A stretch of 64,000 bases of DNA, taken from Akkermansiaceae bacterium UBA4589 (GTDB taxonomy: Bacteria > Verrucomicrobiota > Verrucomicrobiia > Verrucomicrobiales > Akkermansiaceae). Position 1 is the first letter of the stretch; each line of letters begins with the position of its first letter. Where the stretch lies: positions 75,086 to 139,085 of the forward strand of contig DGJT01000032.1 in the NCBI GenBank assembly GCA_002387565.1. Direction: 5' to 3'. A program made the translations under genes and the position numbers. Below, in pieces: positions 52,985-61,829 of the stretch. The notes beneath the pieces are model-generated. The model had not been told where the DNA came from, searched no databases, and worked only from the letters and a program-made list of their open reading frames with translations.

Positions 52985-54196
52985 TTATAAAACTTTTCCA
53001 GTAAGTGTTTCTAAGGCTATAGAAGCTTCAATAGCTTTAGTATAGACTTCTAAGGCTTCCATTTTGAGCTCCACCTCCTGCGCTTGGAAGTCAGCTAAAT
53101 CAGCAATAGCTAACTGCCCATTATCAAATTTTTCTATAATCAAATCTTCGATTGACTGCCAGCCTTTGAGCATCTCTTGCTGGTAAACTTCACTACTCTC
53201 TCTCCACTCCTTAGCCTGTTGATAATGGTACTTCAATGCCGCATCCCACGACCCTGAATTGACTTGCTTTAAGGCAGTTTGAGTCAACTCTAACTGAGCT
53301 TGAGATCTGAGCAACTCACCTTGATTTCGATTCCATATAGGTAATGAGATACTTAAACCTACAAGAAAAGCTGAACTGTTGGCATCCTCATCTTTTTCAT
53401 AAATCGCTCGTGGTGCAATTTCAGGCAGGCTAGCGTCTTTTTTAGCTACATTATAACGACTCTGGGCTAATTCAGCTTGTTTGTAGAGCAGGGCTTTTGC
53501 CCCAGCGTCTTGACTCAAGTCTTGGGTCAATTGAGCTAGCCCCGGCAGCGATTGCAGCTTTATTTTAGTGGCTATAAAGTCTTGTTGCTGTAAGCCTGCC
53601 ATCTGCAACAACTCACGTTTAGCAGTGGATGTTTCCAATTTGATAGCTTTTAACTGTTGTTGCATGCGCAGTAAATCAATCGCTAAAATCTCGACTTCTA
53701 ATCGCGTCATTTTTCCTTGCTCCTCTGCCTGTTTAATAGCTGTTTGTTGCTTTTCTATTAGAGTCAACTGCTCTGCTAATGCTAAGTATTTTTCTTGCTG
53801 TAACCAGCAATTAATATAAGCACGTAATACAGAATGTCTTAAAGCGAGCAATTGCGCTTTCTCTTCTAGCTGAGATGTTGCTTCTAGTAATTGCGCGTAA
53901 TTCTGAGCAGCACCAAATTGCGACCACCTAAGAGGTTGTTCTATTTCGATAGACCAGGTATCACTCGCTTGCTGGTGATTGGCGGTGCTGTCTATTTGTA
54001 AGCTTGGGTTATCTAAGGTCTTAGCCGTAATAGCATCAGCTTTGGTTTGAGTCGTTGCTAATTTAATTTCTGCTGCTTGAGTACTATTGAGTAACACTTT
54101 GTGCATCAAACTATCAAAACTCAGTACTTGAGCCTCTTTAGCGCTAACTAAAGATAACGCTGAAATAATAATCAAATTAATTACAATAATCTTCAT
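52985..54196 (-). CDS. TolC-like outer-membrane efflux protein (CusC/CzcC family)
   Basis: A 403-residue outer-membrane factor with a signal peptide (~1-20, ending SLVSAKEA) and long alpha-helical coiled-coil hairpins rich in Gln, Ala, Leu and Glu. It has the family's SISLPIWNRNQGE segment near residue 275. It forms the trimeric exit channel of the tripartite pump. The frame opens at 54235, but that point lies in the -35 element of the promoter at 54207-54235. The ATG at 54196 (MKIIVINLI) gives a normal signal peptide and would leave a leader of only a few bases. Confidence 0.85.
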   Translation of the reverse strand: MKIIVINLIIISALSLVSAKEAQVLSFDSLMHKVLLNSTQAAEIKLATTQTKADAITAKTLDNPSLQIDSTANHQQASDTWSIEIEQPLRWSQFGAAQNYAQLLEATSQLEEKAQLLALRHSVLRAYINCWLQQEKYLALAEQLTLIEKQQTAIKQAEEQGKMTRLEVEILAIDLLRMQQQLKAIKLETSTAKRELLQMAGLQQQDFIATKIKLQSLPGLAQLTQDLSQDAGAKALLYKQAELAQSRYNVAKKDASLPEIAPRAIYEKDEDANSSAFLVGLSISLPIWNRNQGELLRSQAQLELTQTALKQVNSGSWDAALKYHYQQAKEWRESSEVYQQEMLKGWQSIEDLIIEKFDNGQLAIADLADFQAQEVELKMEALEVYTKAIEASIALETLTGKVL

Positions 54197-54206
54197 TACA
54201 TTAAAC

Positions 54207-54249
54207 ATATAGTCTAGACTAACTTTTTTTGTCAAGACTAACTTTTTTA
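54207..54249 (-). promoter_or_regulatory. Promoter and putative metal-responsive operator of the efflux operon
   Basis: On the minus strand TTGACA (54235-54230) is followed after 17 bases by CTATAT (54212-54207), or after 18 by TATATG, a good sigma70-type pair. The perfect palindrome TAGTCTAGACTA (54210-54221) covers the upstream edge of the -10. The half-site string agactaactttttt occurs twice on the plus strand (54216-54229, 54235-54248), 19 bases apart, on each side of the -35. This layout suggests a repressor or activator dimer pair. No regulator gene is adjacent. Confidence 0.65.
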
Positions 54250-54296
54250 CTAGGATTTCAAAAAGTTATGTACTCATAGCGTCATACAGCTACCTT

Positions 54297-55691
54297 TTAT
54301 TTAATTAACTTAAGTAACTTAGGTAATAAGTCTTCAATTGCTACACGCTCTTGCTCCATCGAGTCACGATGACGCAAAGTCACAGTATTTTTGAGTTCAT
54401 CACCGCTCTCACCAAGCGTATCAAAATCAATAGTTAAACAATAAGGTGTACCCACCTCGTCTTGACGACGGTAGCGACGACCTACAGCGCCAGCTTCATC
54501 ATAAAAGACATTCATGTAAGATGATAGCTCACGCTCAATCTCCTTGGCGATTTTAACCTGCTCCGCATTCTTTTTAAGGAGTGGAAAAATGCCGACCTTG
54601 ATAGGCGCCATACTTGGCTTAAATCTTAGAACTGTACGAGTCTCTACCTTGCCCTTGTCATTAGTGAGCTCTTCTTGGTCATAAGCCTCACAAATGAGGG
54701 CAAGAATGGTTCTATCACAACCAGCAGAAGGCTCAATGACGTGTGGCAAGTATTTCTCTCCTGCTTGCTCATCAAAATACTCAATCGGTTTGCCAGAATG
54801 AGTCTTATGTTGAGTTAAATCGTAATTACTACGATAAGCGACACCCTCAAGCTCTTGAATACCAAATGGAAAGGCATACTCAATATCGTAAGTTTTGGCT
54901 GAGTAATGAGCGCGCTCACCATCAGGAACATCAAGCACATGTAACTGTGTACGAGGAATCCCAATCTCTTCATAGAAGCTCAAGCGAGTCTCTAACCATT
55001 CATCACAAAGAGCGAGAGCATCATCTGGATGGCAGAAATACTCAATCTCCATTTGTTCAAACTCACGTGAACGAAACGTAAAGTTACGTGGATTAATCTC
55101 ATTACGAAACGCCTTACCAATCTGAGCAATACCAAACGGGATTTTCTGTCTCGATGAGTCTAGTACATTCTTGAATTGAGAGAATATAGATTGAGCGGTC
55201 TCAGGGCGTAAGTAAGCTACAGCGTTAGGATCATCATCACTAGCTGAAGCCCCCATTTTGGTTTTGAACATCAGGTTGAAATCCTTCTCCTCAGTAAGCT
55301 CACACAAACGCTCCTCTTTCTTGCCTTGCTTCTTCTCTGAGCAGATTAAATCCTCAGGCTCAATTTGATCGGCACGATAACGCTTCTTACAAATCTTACA
55401 ATCCACCATAGGGTCTGAGAAACCGCCTACGTGACCAGAGGCGGTCAATACTGCTTGGTGATTAAGGATAGAACCATCCATACCGACGATATCCTCACGC
55501 TCTTGCACCATCTTGCGCCACCAGTAATCCTTGAGATTACGTTTGAGCTCGGTACCTAAGGGACCGTAATCCCAGCAACCATTGAGACCACCATATAAAT
55601 CAGCTGATTGAAAAATAAAGCCCCTACGCTTACATAGCGAAACAATCTCCTCCATCTTCTCAGGATCCGTCGTAAATTCTGTGTTATTCAT
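54297..55691 (-). CDS. glyS: Glycyl-tRNA synthetase, alpha2 dimer type
   Basis: A 464-residue class II synthetase of the single-chain type found in Gram-positives, eukaryotes and many PVC bacteria, not the alpha2beta2 form. N-terminal KRRGFIFQSADLYGG and GCWDYGPLG and motif-2-region YLRPETAQSIFSQF are diagnostic. A Cys-rich insertion (CKICKKRYRADQ) may bind zinc. The C-terminal anticodon-binding domain starts near PIKVGIFPLLKK. An ATG at 55712 adds seven residues; I prefer 55691 (MNNTEFTTDPEK). Confidence 0.93.
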   Translation of the reverse strand: MNNTEFTTDPEKMEEIVSLCKRRGFIFQSADLYGGLNGCWDYGPLGTELKRNLKDYWWRKMVQEREDIVGMDGSILNHQAVLTASGHVGGFSDPMVDCKICKKRYRADQIEPEDLICSEKKQGKKEERLCELTEEKDFNLMFKTKMGASASDDDPNAVAYLRPETAQSIFSQFKNVLDSSRQKIPFGIAQIGKAFRNEINPRNFTFRSREFEQMEIEYFCHPDDALALCDEWLETRLSFYEEIGIPRTQLHVLDVPDGERAHYSAKTYDIEYAFPFGIQELEGVAYRSNYDLTQHKTHSGKPIEYFDEQAGEKYLPHVIEPSAGCDRTILALICEAYDQEELTNDKGKVETRTVLRFKPSMAPIKVGIFPLLKKNAEQVKIAKEIERELSSYMNVFYDEAGAVGRRYRRQDEVGTPYCLTIDFDTLGESGDELKNTVTLRHRDSMEQERVAIEDLLPKLLKLIK

Positions 55692-55745
55692 ACCTGCCAA
55701 AAAACTAACCACAAACCCCCAATGATGTAAAGATTATGTCTAATT

Positions 55746-55772
55746 AATTGATAATTGATAATTGATAATTGA
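55746..55772. repeat. Heptanucleotide tandem repeat (aattgat)n
   Basis: Nearly four units of aattgat in the spacer upstream of glyS. It differs in sequence from the agtgaaa array at 3529-3584 but has the same 7-base period and the same placement next to a Q-type hairpin. Confidence 0.88.
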
Positions 55773-55773
55773 A

Positions 55774-55799
55774 ATCAGCTAGTGAGTAGCGTAGCTGAT
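55774..55799. repeat. Hairpin with GAGTA in its loop
   Basis: A perfect 8-bp stem ATCAGCTA/TAGCTGAT enclosing gtgagtagcg. The GAGTA in the loop is shared with the Q1 and Q2 hairpins. It lies between the heptamer array and Q2. Confidence 0.6.
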
Positions 55800-55816
55800 A
55801 AGACTGGAGCAAAGCG

Positions 55817-55876
55817 ACAGCCCTTTAGGGTGAGCGACAGCTCGAGTAGAGCTGGGCGAATCAAAAGTGAAGAGTG
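55817..55876. repeat. Small hairpin repeat Q2 with GAGTA loop
   Basis: Counterpart of 3684-3745: CCCTTTAGGG, TGAGCGAC, hairpin AGCTC-GAGTA-GAGCT, then GGGCGAATCAAAA and tgaagag. The palindrome centre changes from TTAA to TTTA, and the hairpin stem is replaced on both sides. It lies between glyS and a small membrane gene. Confidence 0.75.
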
Positions 55877-55916
55877 AGCTAAGCATAGTTACAAAAATAA
55901 TAACTACTTAGAGCCA

Positions 55917-56366
55917 TTATGTTTTATATATGAAACTTATATCGCTATCTTCTATACGTACAATAATGTTTTTACGTTGTTTTTTGACTTCGATAACACT
56001 TATATATCTAAAAGCTTTGAAAATGCGATCTTTCATTTCTAAATCATCATATTTTTTCTGAATTTGTTTTTCATAAATTATTAGTTCGGACTCTAAGTCA
56101 ACAACAGCAATAATAACTTTTATTTTTTTAAATGCCCTCATATCGATGACGCTTACATCTATTCTCTCCACATCAGATATTATCTCTAAATGGTGTTTTG
56201 GAATTCCAAAACGTAATGCTGTAATCAGAAAAATTGTCCAAAAAAATGTTATGATAATAATATCGTTCTCTATAATTACATCCAATATCACAGTCAGAAA
56301 AAATCCCGCTAATAAAAATACCAGGGCTTTTTTAGGAACATAAAAAAACGGAATCTCTTTTTTCAT
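55917..56366 (-). CDS. Small membrane protein, unknown function
   Basis: A 149-residue protein with two adjacent hydrophobic helices (~13-30 and ~35-51) followed by a ~95-residue charged cytoplasmic region of alternating Ile/Val and Lys/Glu/Asp (VERIDVSVIDMRAFKKIK, then IEVKKQRKNIIVRIED). This layout resembles PH-like or bPH-domain membrane proteins, but that is only an impression. No family was recognised. It is strongly AT-rich, unlike glyS, and may be an accessory gene. Confidence 0.5.
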   Translation of the reverse strand: MKKEIPFFYVPKKALVFLLAGFFLTVILDVIIENDIIIITFFWTIFLITALRFGIPKHHLEIISDVERIDVSVIDMRAFKKIKVIIAVVDLESELIIYEKQIQKKYDDLEMKDRIFKAFRYISVIEVKKQRKNIIVRIEDSDISFIYKT

Positions 56367-56550
56367 AGCTTAATAACAAAAACTCTTCATTAGTCAGAAT
56401 CATATATACCTTAAAAAGTTTAATCAAATTATAGGTAATCAGTTGATGAAAATAACTAGTTTGGCCCAAATGCGAGAGCTTTTAAACGAGTAAAGTCAAA
56501 CTTGTTTGACGGTTTTGATTAATAATCACCACTTTAAGCTCACCATCAGA
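56367..56550. other. AT-rich intergenic spacer with a short palindrome
   Basis: Together with palindrome R2 this forms a ~300-base region without genes between two leftward genes. The only feature seen apart from R2 is gtcaaacttgtttgac (56495-56510), a near-perfect dyad with a two-base centre that could be an operator for the 56366 gene. No coding pattern was found. Confidence 0.4.
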
Positions 56551-56679
56551 TTTTAACTGAGTTATTTTTGATGAGAAAAGGCGGCGCAAGAGTATTTTGA
56601 GGGTGAGTGTAATTAAAGTTACTCGACCCTGAAAAAATACGAGGTAGCTGTCTTTTCTCGCAAAAAGAACCAGTTAAAA
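56551..56679. repeat. Long imperfect palindrome R2
   Basis: Outer arms ttttaactg (56551) and cagttaaaa (56671); middle arms tttttgatgagaaaagg with the complement in gctgtcttttctcgcaaaaa; inner arms gtatttt/aaaatac and aggg/ccct. The apex GTGTAA-ttaaag-TTACTCGA is R1's apex with the closing G-C pair changed to A-T. Its base overlaps the TAA stop of the membrane gene at 56674-56676. It is the closest relative of R1 although 54 kb away. Confidence 0.85.
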
Positions 56680-57039
56680 AGGTTTAAAGATGCCTAGATA
56701 AGCTGCAATCGCGATGAGGAGGGTAAGTATAGCATAGGCCACTTTACTTGGTAACCAGCCTCTTTTGAGGGCTACTATACCTACACCGAGTAATAACCAG
56801 ATAAGGAGTTTTGGGTGGACCCAGCCACTTTCTGCCATTTTGAGGTTAAGTCTGGCCATCATGCCAAATCCACTGACTAATAAACCTAGTAGACCTATGC
56901 CTTGAAAGATAGCGCCCATTTTGCGTAAGCCGGCTACGCACTCTTCTTTGGCGGATTTAGCGTTGATGAGACTAGAGAAACCAATAACGAGAAGTACGAT
57001 ACTGATAATATGAATCCAAGTATAAATAAGTATGTTCAT
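56674..57039 (-). CDS. Four-helix membrane protein, SirB2-like in appearance
   Basis: A 121-residue, very hydrophobic protein with four predicted helices (~3-24, 43-62, 78-95, 99-118). The WIHIISIVLLVIGF start and the GFGMMARLNL and HPKLLIWLLLGV segments recall small SirB2-like or DUF2269-like membrane proteins, a tentative match. No enzymatic motif is visible. Its final codons and stop lie in palindrome R2. Confidence 0.5.
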   Translation of the reverse strand: MNILIYTWIHIISIVLLVIGFSSLINAKSAKEECVAGLRKMGAIFQGIGLLGLLVSGFGMMARLNLKMAESGWVHPKLLIWLLLGVGIVALKRGWLPSKVAYAILTLLIAIAAYLGIFKPF

Positions 57040-57083
57040 GATTTAAAAAAATTAGGAGTTAACTATGGTGAACACTTATTTAA

Positions 57084-57458
57084 CTACTCTCTTTTAAATA
57101 AGTCTAACCCTTTTATGTTTTTTATATCTACTTGTGCTTCGATAGTCGTCAATAACTCAGGTAAATGATATTCAATAACTCCCCACATTACAGAAGTATC
57201 AATTTTATCATAAGCGTGAGCTAGCACATTGCGAAAATCTATAATAACTTGAGGGCTAGCTAAAATACTTAAATCTTCTGGGTTTCTCTTTTTTATGCGA
57301 TTAAGAGCCTCTCCTATAATCTCAAATTTCCTTTCTACTGCAGCAAAAACAAGGTCATCTTCAGAAAATGATTCATAATTATGCCCTCGGCAAAACCTAT
57401 AAATATGATTGCCTGCATTAAGTATATCTATATAACACTTGATGGAGTACTCATCCAT
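57084..57458 (-). CDS. hepT: HepT-type toxin (DUF86, HEPN RNase)
   Basis: A 124-residue helical HEPN protein. RNVLAHAYD carries the R-x4-H-x-Y motif, the RNase active site. The Tyr is the residue modified by MntA in known pairs. FEIIGEALNRI is the other conserved DUF86 segment. The open frame extends to 57476; I start at ATG 57458 (MDEYSIKCYI), which overlaps the mntA end by eight bases. HepT cleaves RNA when freed; here it should be kept inactive by its neighbour. Toxin second, antitoxin first is the normal order. Confidence 0.85.
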   Translation of the reverse strand: MDEYSIKCYIDILNAGNHIYRFCRGHNYESFSEDDLVFAAVERKFEIIGEALNRIKKRNPEDLSILASPQVIIDFRNVLAHAYDKIDTSVMWGVIEYHLPELLTTIEAQVDIKNIKGLDLFKRE

Positions 57459-57753
57459 AAAGAAAAATAAGATCACGCTCCATTGAGCTTTGAAATACAG
57501 GGTTACTTATCATGCTTGGGGTCAACACTTGCACAGGTCGATTAAACTGACTACTGATTTGATTGATTAAGCCGAAGTAACGCTCAGGCATAGTCTCTGG
57601 AAAAGGTTCTGAGAATTCAACATACATATCAATATCGCTATCGATAGACTCTTGTCTGCGAGCTACCGAACCAAATAAACCTAAACGCTTTAGTTGATAA
57701 GTATCAACCAGCTCTGGAGCGCATAAGGTAATTTCATCGATAAGTGCCATCAT
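57451..57753 (-). CDS. mntA: MntA-type nucleotidyltransferase antitoxin
   Basis: A 100-residue minimal nucleotidyltransferase. GSVARRQESIDSDID is a perfect G-S-x10-D-x-D motif, followed by YVEFSEP. In characterised MntA-HepT systems this enzyme adds AMP units to the toxin Tyr, neutralising it. It overlaps hepT, supporting coupled translation. ATGs at 57753 and 57750 are both possible. Such pairs are mobile accessory modules; no other defence gene is adjacent. Confidence 0.86.
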   Translation of the reverse strand: MMALIDEITLCAPELVDTYQLKRLGLFGSVARRQESIDSDIDMYVEFSEPFPETMPERYFGLINQISSQFNRPVQVLTPSMISNPVFQSSMERDLIFLYG

Positions 57754-57847
57754 AACTTTATTTAATTAAAGATTAAGTAAACTTAAGCCACTAGGCAAGA
57801 ATAAAGGCTCTGCGAAATAATACTGCAGATTCTAATATAGTTAAATA

Positions 57848-58630
57848 CTACAAACTATTCAGGATGTTTAGTGGGCTACTTGCCTCCGCTCGGTTAGACA
57901 GAGCAGGTAGGCCTATATTGTAAGCTGTGCGTCCAGCTTGGGTTGCTTGAGCAAAAGCTTGCGCCATTTTAACAGAGTCTTGGGCAATAGCAATAGCGGT
58001 ATTCACTAATACCGCATCTGCACCTAGCTCCATAGCTGCTGCAGCGTGACTAGGAGCGCCAATACCTGCGTCAATGACGACAGGCACACGTGACTGTTCA
58101 ATAATGATTTGTAATTGGTATTTAGTCTCGAGCCCTGCATTCGAGCCAATAGGTGAGCCTAGAGGCATCACAGTAGCCGCGCCTGCTTCTTCTAAGCGTT
58201 TGGCGAGTACTGGGTCGGCATTGATATAAGGGAGTACGGTAAAACCTTCTTTGACGAGGATTTCAGTGGCCTTGAGAGTTTCAATTGGGTCTGGAAGTAA
58301 ATAATTAGGATCTGGGTGGATTTCTAATTTAATCCATTTAGGCAGACCAATAGAGTGAGCTAGACGAGCTAGACGCACCGCTTCCTCTGCGTTCATAGCG
58401 CCGCTTGTGTTGGCGAGCACGAGGTATTTTTCAGGGTCTACGTACTCGAGGATATCTGCTTGAGTATCTTTGTTGCCTGTTAAATCAGCACGACGTAGAG
58501 CCACAGTCACCATCTGTGTACCTGAGGCGGCTAGTGAGTCAGCCATCAGCTCAGATGAACTGAACTTGCCAGTGCCCACAAAAAGACGAGAGCTAAACTC
58601 TCTGTCAGCTATTTTAAGTAAATCAGACAT
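57848..58630 (-). CDS. thiG: Thiazole synthase
   Basis: A 260-residue TIM-barrel enzyme forming the thiamine thiazole phosphate from deoxyxylulose phosphate, glycine or tyrosine imine and ThiS thiocarboxylate. [14 protein letters not shown] is the N-terminal hallmark. [15 protein letters not shown] includes the Schiff-base Lys, and [12 protein letters not shown] and [11 protein letters not shown] bind phosphate. thiS, thiF, thiH and thiO are absent. It lies 30 bases after purQ at the end of the purine unit, where no TPP riboswitch-like sequence was seen. Confidence 0.92.
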   Translation of the reverse strand: MSDLLKIADREFSSRLFVGTGKFSSSELMADSLAASGTQMVTVALRRADLTGNKDTQADILEYVDPEKYLVLANTSGAMNAEEAVRLARLAHSIGLPKWIKLEIHPDPNYLLPDPIETLKATEILVKEGFTVLPYINADPVLAKRLEEAGAATVMPLGSPIGSNAGLETKYQLQIIIEQSRVPVVIDAGIGAPSHAAAAMELGADAVLVNTAIAIAQDSVKMAQAFAQATQAGRTAYNIGLPALSNRAEASSPLNILNSL

Positions 58631-58660
58631 ATTTAATAGGTGCTTAGAGGCTAAACACCC

Positions 58661-59404
58661 TTAAGCTTTAGTCGCTGTAATAGCATTGTAAATACTCTCA
58701 AAGAAAGTGTAGCCATGAGCGGCTTCGCTATGCTCATCAGCCCAGTCTGGGTCGTAATGTTGCTTAGTCTTGATAAAACGCTCTGGATGCGGCATGAGCC
58801 CCATGACTCGGCCTGTTTCATCTTGTAAGCCTGCAATTGCTGCATGTGAACCGTTGAAATTCTCTGCGTATTTAAAGACAACTAAGCCCTGCTCATCATA
58901 CTGTTCGGCGAGAGCGGCATCCATAGCCACAAACCTCCCTTCTGCATGCGCTACAGGGAATTCTACTGTGTCACCTAGGCCTTGAGTATAAGGGCTGTTT
59001 TTGGCGCTGACGTGGAGATGCGACCATTTACAGATGAAGCGCTCAGAAGTGTTTTCTGTCAAGCTACCTGCTGGCAATAAGCCAAGTTGCATAAGGATTT
59101 GAAAACCATTACACACACCGAGGAGGTAGCCTCCTTGAGCATGATGCTCATGCAAGGCTTGACCGAGTCGGTTGCTGATTTCTAGCTGAGCAAGACGTCC
59201 TGCCATGACGTAATCACCATAACTAAAACCACCTGCAAGCATCACAAGGTCGACGCCCTGTAATTGCTCAGGTTTAGCTAGAGCGATAGGCACGAGTTGT
59301 ACTTCAAAACCGACGATTTCCAAAGCTTCGACACTCTCGACATCGCAGTTAGTTCCTGGAAATTTAAGAATGAGCGCTTTGGCTTGTTGTGTTTTTGTCA
59401 TCAT
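58661..59404 (-). CDS. purQ: FGAM synthase glutaminase subunit
   Basis: A 247-residue class I glutamine amidotransferase providing ammonia to PurL. The nucleophile Cys is in GVCNGFQIL, and the catalytic His and Glu are in MPHPERF. It begins with LILKFPGTNCDVES. It is separate from PurL, as in Bacillus-type three-part FGAM synthase. The start is 18 bases after the purL stop. Confidence 0.93.
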   Translation of the reverse strand: MMTKTQQAKALILKFPGTNCDVESVEALEIVGFEVQLVPIALAKPEQLQGVDLVMLAGGFSYGDYVMAGRLAQLEISNRLGQALHEHHAQGGYLLGVCNGFQILMQLGLLPAGSLTENTSERFICKWSHLHVSAKNSPYTQGLGDTVEFPVAHAEGRFVAMDAALAEQYDEQGLVVFKYAENFNGSHAAIAGLQDETGRVMGLMPHPERFIKTKQHYDPDWADEHSEAAHGYTFFESIYNAITATKA

Positions 59405-59422
59405 AAATTAAGAAAAAAGATT

Positions 59423-61825
59423 TTAATAGTACTCAGCAAGCTTGTGCTTCCAAATAGTTTTGAGATCAGCAATTGATTCGCTGATAAGGCTCTGCTCATT
59501 ACTTGTAATAACTAGATTTTGATGAGATTTGGTGGTTTCACCAATCCAGCTAATAGCTTGTCCTGCAAAAACTGCTTCAAGAGCCTCTTTGTTTTCTGGG
59601 GCAACCTCAATTGCTATACGTCCACTAGATTCAGAGAATAAAGCCACCTCTGAGCTGAGCTCTTCGCTTGCAGCAAGGTTTGCGATATTAATCTCTACGC
59701 CTACTTTTTCTGAGAATGCCATTTCTGCAAGAGTGACAGCTAACCCCCCTTCTGAGATATCATGAGCAGAGAGGATGAGACCCTCCTGCTGGACTTTGTG
59801 ATAGCTTTCATAGAGCGCAAAATTTGTCGCTAAATCTGTCTGTGATACTTTAGATGCTTCTAATTCACTTACTCGACTGTATACAGAGCCACCTAAGCGG
59901 TTTTGAGTCTCACCAATGACAGCAATGAGGCTGCCCTCTTTGCGTAGTGATGAACCAGTGACTTGGTTGGTGTCCTCTACAATGCCAAGACCACTACAAA
60001 GGAAGGTCACAGGAATATTAATTGCCTTACCTCCAACTTCGAAGTAGTTATAGAAAGAATCTTTACCCGAGATATAAGGAGCTTGGAAGGCTTCGGCTGC
60101 GTCAGCGATACCTTTGACACACTCAACCAACTTACCTAGCTCTTGAGGGTCTTCAGGATTACCCATACAGAAGTTATCTAATAAACCAATTTTCTGCGGG
60201 TTAGAACCAACTAATACGAGCTGACGTACAGTTTCGTCGACACTAGCAAGACCCATTTCATAAGGATCGAGCTTGCCCCACTCTGGCAAGAGTGAGAGCC
60301 CCATAGCGTAGCCCTTGTTACTGTTGACCACACTCATGACCGCTCCATCTTGAGGTGCGTCACCTGTTGCGCCTGCTAAAGGCTTGAGGATGGTTTGTCC
60401 TTGCACCTCGTGGTCATACTCACGAATCACTGGCTCACGAGATACAATGGCAAAATCAGCTAAGACTGATTTGATAGACGCGGCTAAATTAGCCTCTCCT
60501 TTGAGAGTTGGTAATTCAGCAAGTTCTGGTGTGTTAAATACTGCTTGTAATTGCTTAACCGGAGCTTCGTGTAAGTCGGTGTTATCGAGTTCACACACGA
60601 TTTCACCATCATGGTAAATACGTAAAATTCCAGAATCATTAGACTCACCAAAGACAAACATTTCTGTTTGGTAAGTATCAGCTAGTGTTTGCAAGGCTGG
60701 TAGGTTCTCTTCCTTAACTGCGAGAACCATGCGCTCTTGACTCTCTGAGAGGAATATCTGCCAACTGCTAAGACCTGCTTCTTTGAGGGGAGCACGTTCG
60801 AGGTAGAGGTTACCACCTGTTTCTGAGAGCATCTCGCCTGCTGCTGATGAAAAACCACCTGCACCACAGTCAGTGACAAATTCAATGAGGTCTTGGTCAC
60901 GAGCCTCGAGGATAAAGTCCATGGCTTTTTTCTCCTCGATAGGGTTACCAATTTGCACGGCTTGGTTGTCCTCTTCGTGAGAGTCTTCGCCAAGGGCTGC
61001 TGAGGAGAAGGTAGCACCTTTTAGACCATCCTTACCTGTACGACCACCAATCACGATAATCTTTAAATCAGGCTTCATCTCTTTGTCGATGTACTGATGT
61101 TCAATCACGCCAGCAGCACCACAAAATACTAATGGATTATAAGTGTAAGTATCATCAAAGGCAATCGCACCACCTACAGTAGGGATACCCATACGATTAC
61201 CATAATCTCGAACACCTCGTACCACACCACGCATAATACCTAATGGGTGAATTACATCTGGAGCTAGAATCTCTTCTTGCTTCATATCTGGTGAACCAAA
61301 ACAGAATACATCTAATGCAGCTGTAGGAGTCGCTCCTTTTCCTGCACCTATAATATCGCGAATCACACCTCCAAGACCTGTATTAGCACCTGCATAAGGC
61401 TCAATAGCACTTGGGTGATTGTGAGTTTCTACCTTGAGACACACAGCATTCTTACCGTCTAAATCGATAAAGCCTGCATTATCATGAAAAGCACTGAGGA
61501 CAAAACCTGGCTTGGCATCAAAGATTTTTTCTGACGGGTCTTTGATAAATGTTTTAAATAGGCTTTTAACTTCTTCGGCTTGCCCATCTTTTTGGTGAGC
61601 AATGGTAGCTGAGAAAATACGATGTTTGCAGTGCTCACTCCATGTTTGAGCAATAACTTCGAGCTCAACATCTGTTGGCTCACGATTCCATTTCTGATAG
61701 ATTTTTTGTACCTCTACCATGTCTTCTTGAGACAAAGAGAGCTTCATATCCTCACTAAGAGCTAAAAGCTGCTCAGGAGATAAATCACGAATAGGTATAT
61801 GAATAAATTCGGCTTTACTAGACAT
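59423..61825 (-). CDS. purL: FGAM synthase, small-type PurL
   Basis: An 800-residue ATP-dependent synthetase of the small-PurL type converting FGAR to FGAM in step 4 of purine synthesis. EHCKHRIFSATI, VKVETHNHPSAIEPYAGA, GGVIRDIIGAGK and GGAIAFDDTY are diagnostic, and a duplicated second half follows. The frame opens at 61888, but ATG 61825 (MSSKAEFIHIP) avoids overlapping the previous gene and gives the usual start. It needs PurQ and a PurS-like subunit, both adjacent. Confidence 0.94.
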   Translation of the reverse strand: MSSKAEFIHIPIRDLSPEQLLALSEDMKLSLSQEDMVEVQKIYQKWNREPTDVELEVIAQTWSEHCKHRIFSATIAHQKDGQAEEVKSLFKTFIKDPSEKIFDAKPGFVLSAFHDNAGFIDLDGKNAVCLKVETHNHPSAIEPYAGANTGLGGVIRDIIGAGKGATPTAALDVFCFGSPDMKQEEILAPDVIHPLGIMRGVVRGVRDYGNRMGIPTVGGAIAFDDTYTYNPLVFCGAAGVIEHQYIDKEMKPDLKIIVIGGRTGKDGLKGATFSSAALGEDSHEEDNQAVQIGNPIEEKKAMDFILEARDQDLIEFVTDCGAGGFSSAAGEMLSETGGNLYLERAPLKEAGLSSWQIFLSESQERMVLAVKEENLPALQTLADTYQTEMFVFGESNDSGILRIYHDGEIVCELDNTDLHEAPVKQLQAVFNTPELAELPTLKGEANLAASIKSVLADFAIVSREPVIREYDHEVQGQTILKPLAGATGDAPQDGAVMSVVNSNKGYAMGLSLLPEWGKLDPYEMGLASVDETVRQLVLVGSNPQKIGLLDNFCMGNPEDPQELGKLVECVKGIADAAEAFQAPYISGKDSFYNYFEVGGKAINIPVTFLCSGLGIVEDTNQVTGSSLRKEGSLIAVIGETQNRLGGSVYSRVSELEASKVSQTDLATNFALYESYHKVQQEGLILSAHDISEGGLAVTLAEMAFSEKVGVEINIANLAASEELSSEVALFSESSGRIAIEVAPENKEALEAVFAGQAISWIGETTKSHQNLVITSNEQSLISESIADLKTIWKHKLAEYY

Positions 61826-61829
61826 TAGA

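Noticed and set aside
57754..57847. TPP riboswitch associated with thiG
   Set aside because: thiG is downstream of purQ with 30 bases between them; no CUGAGA-type TPP core was seen either there or in the spacer after thiG.
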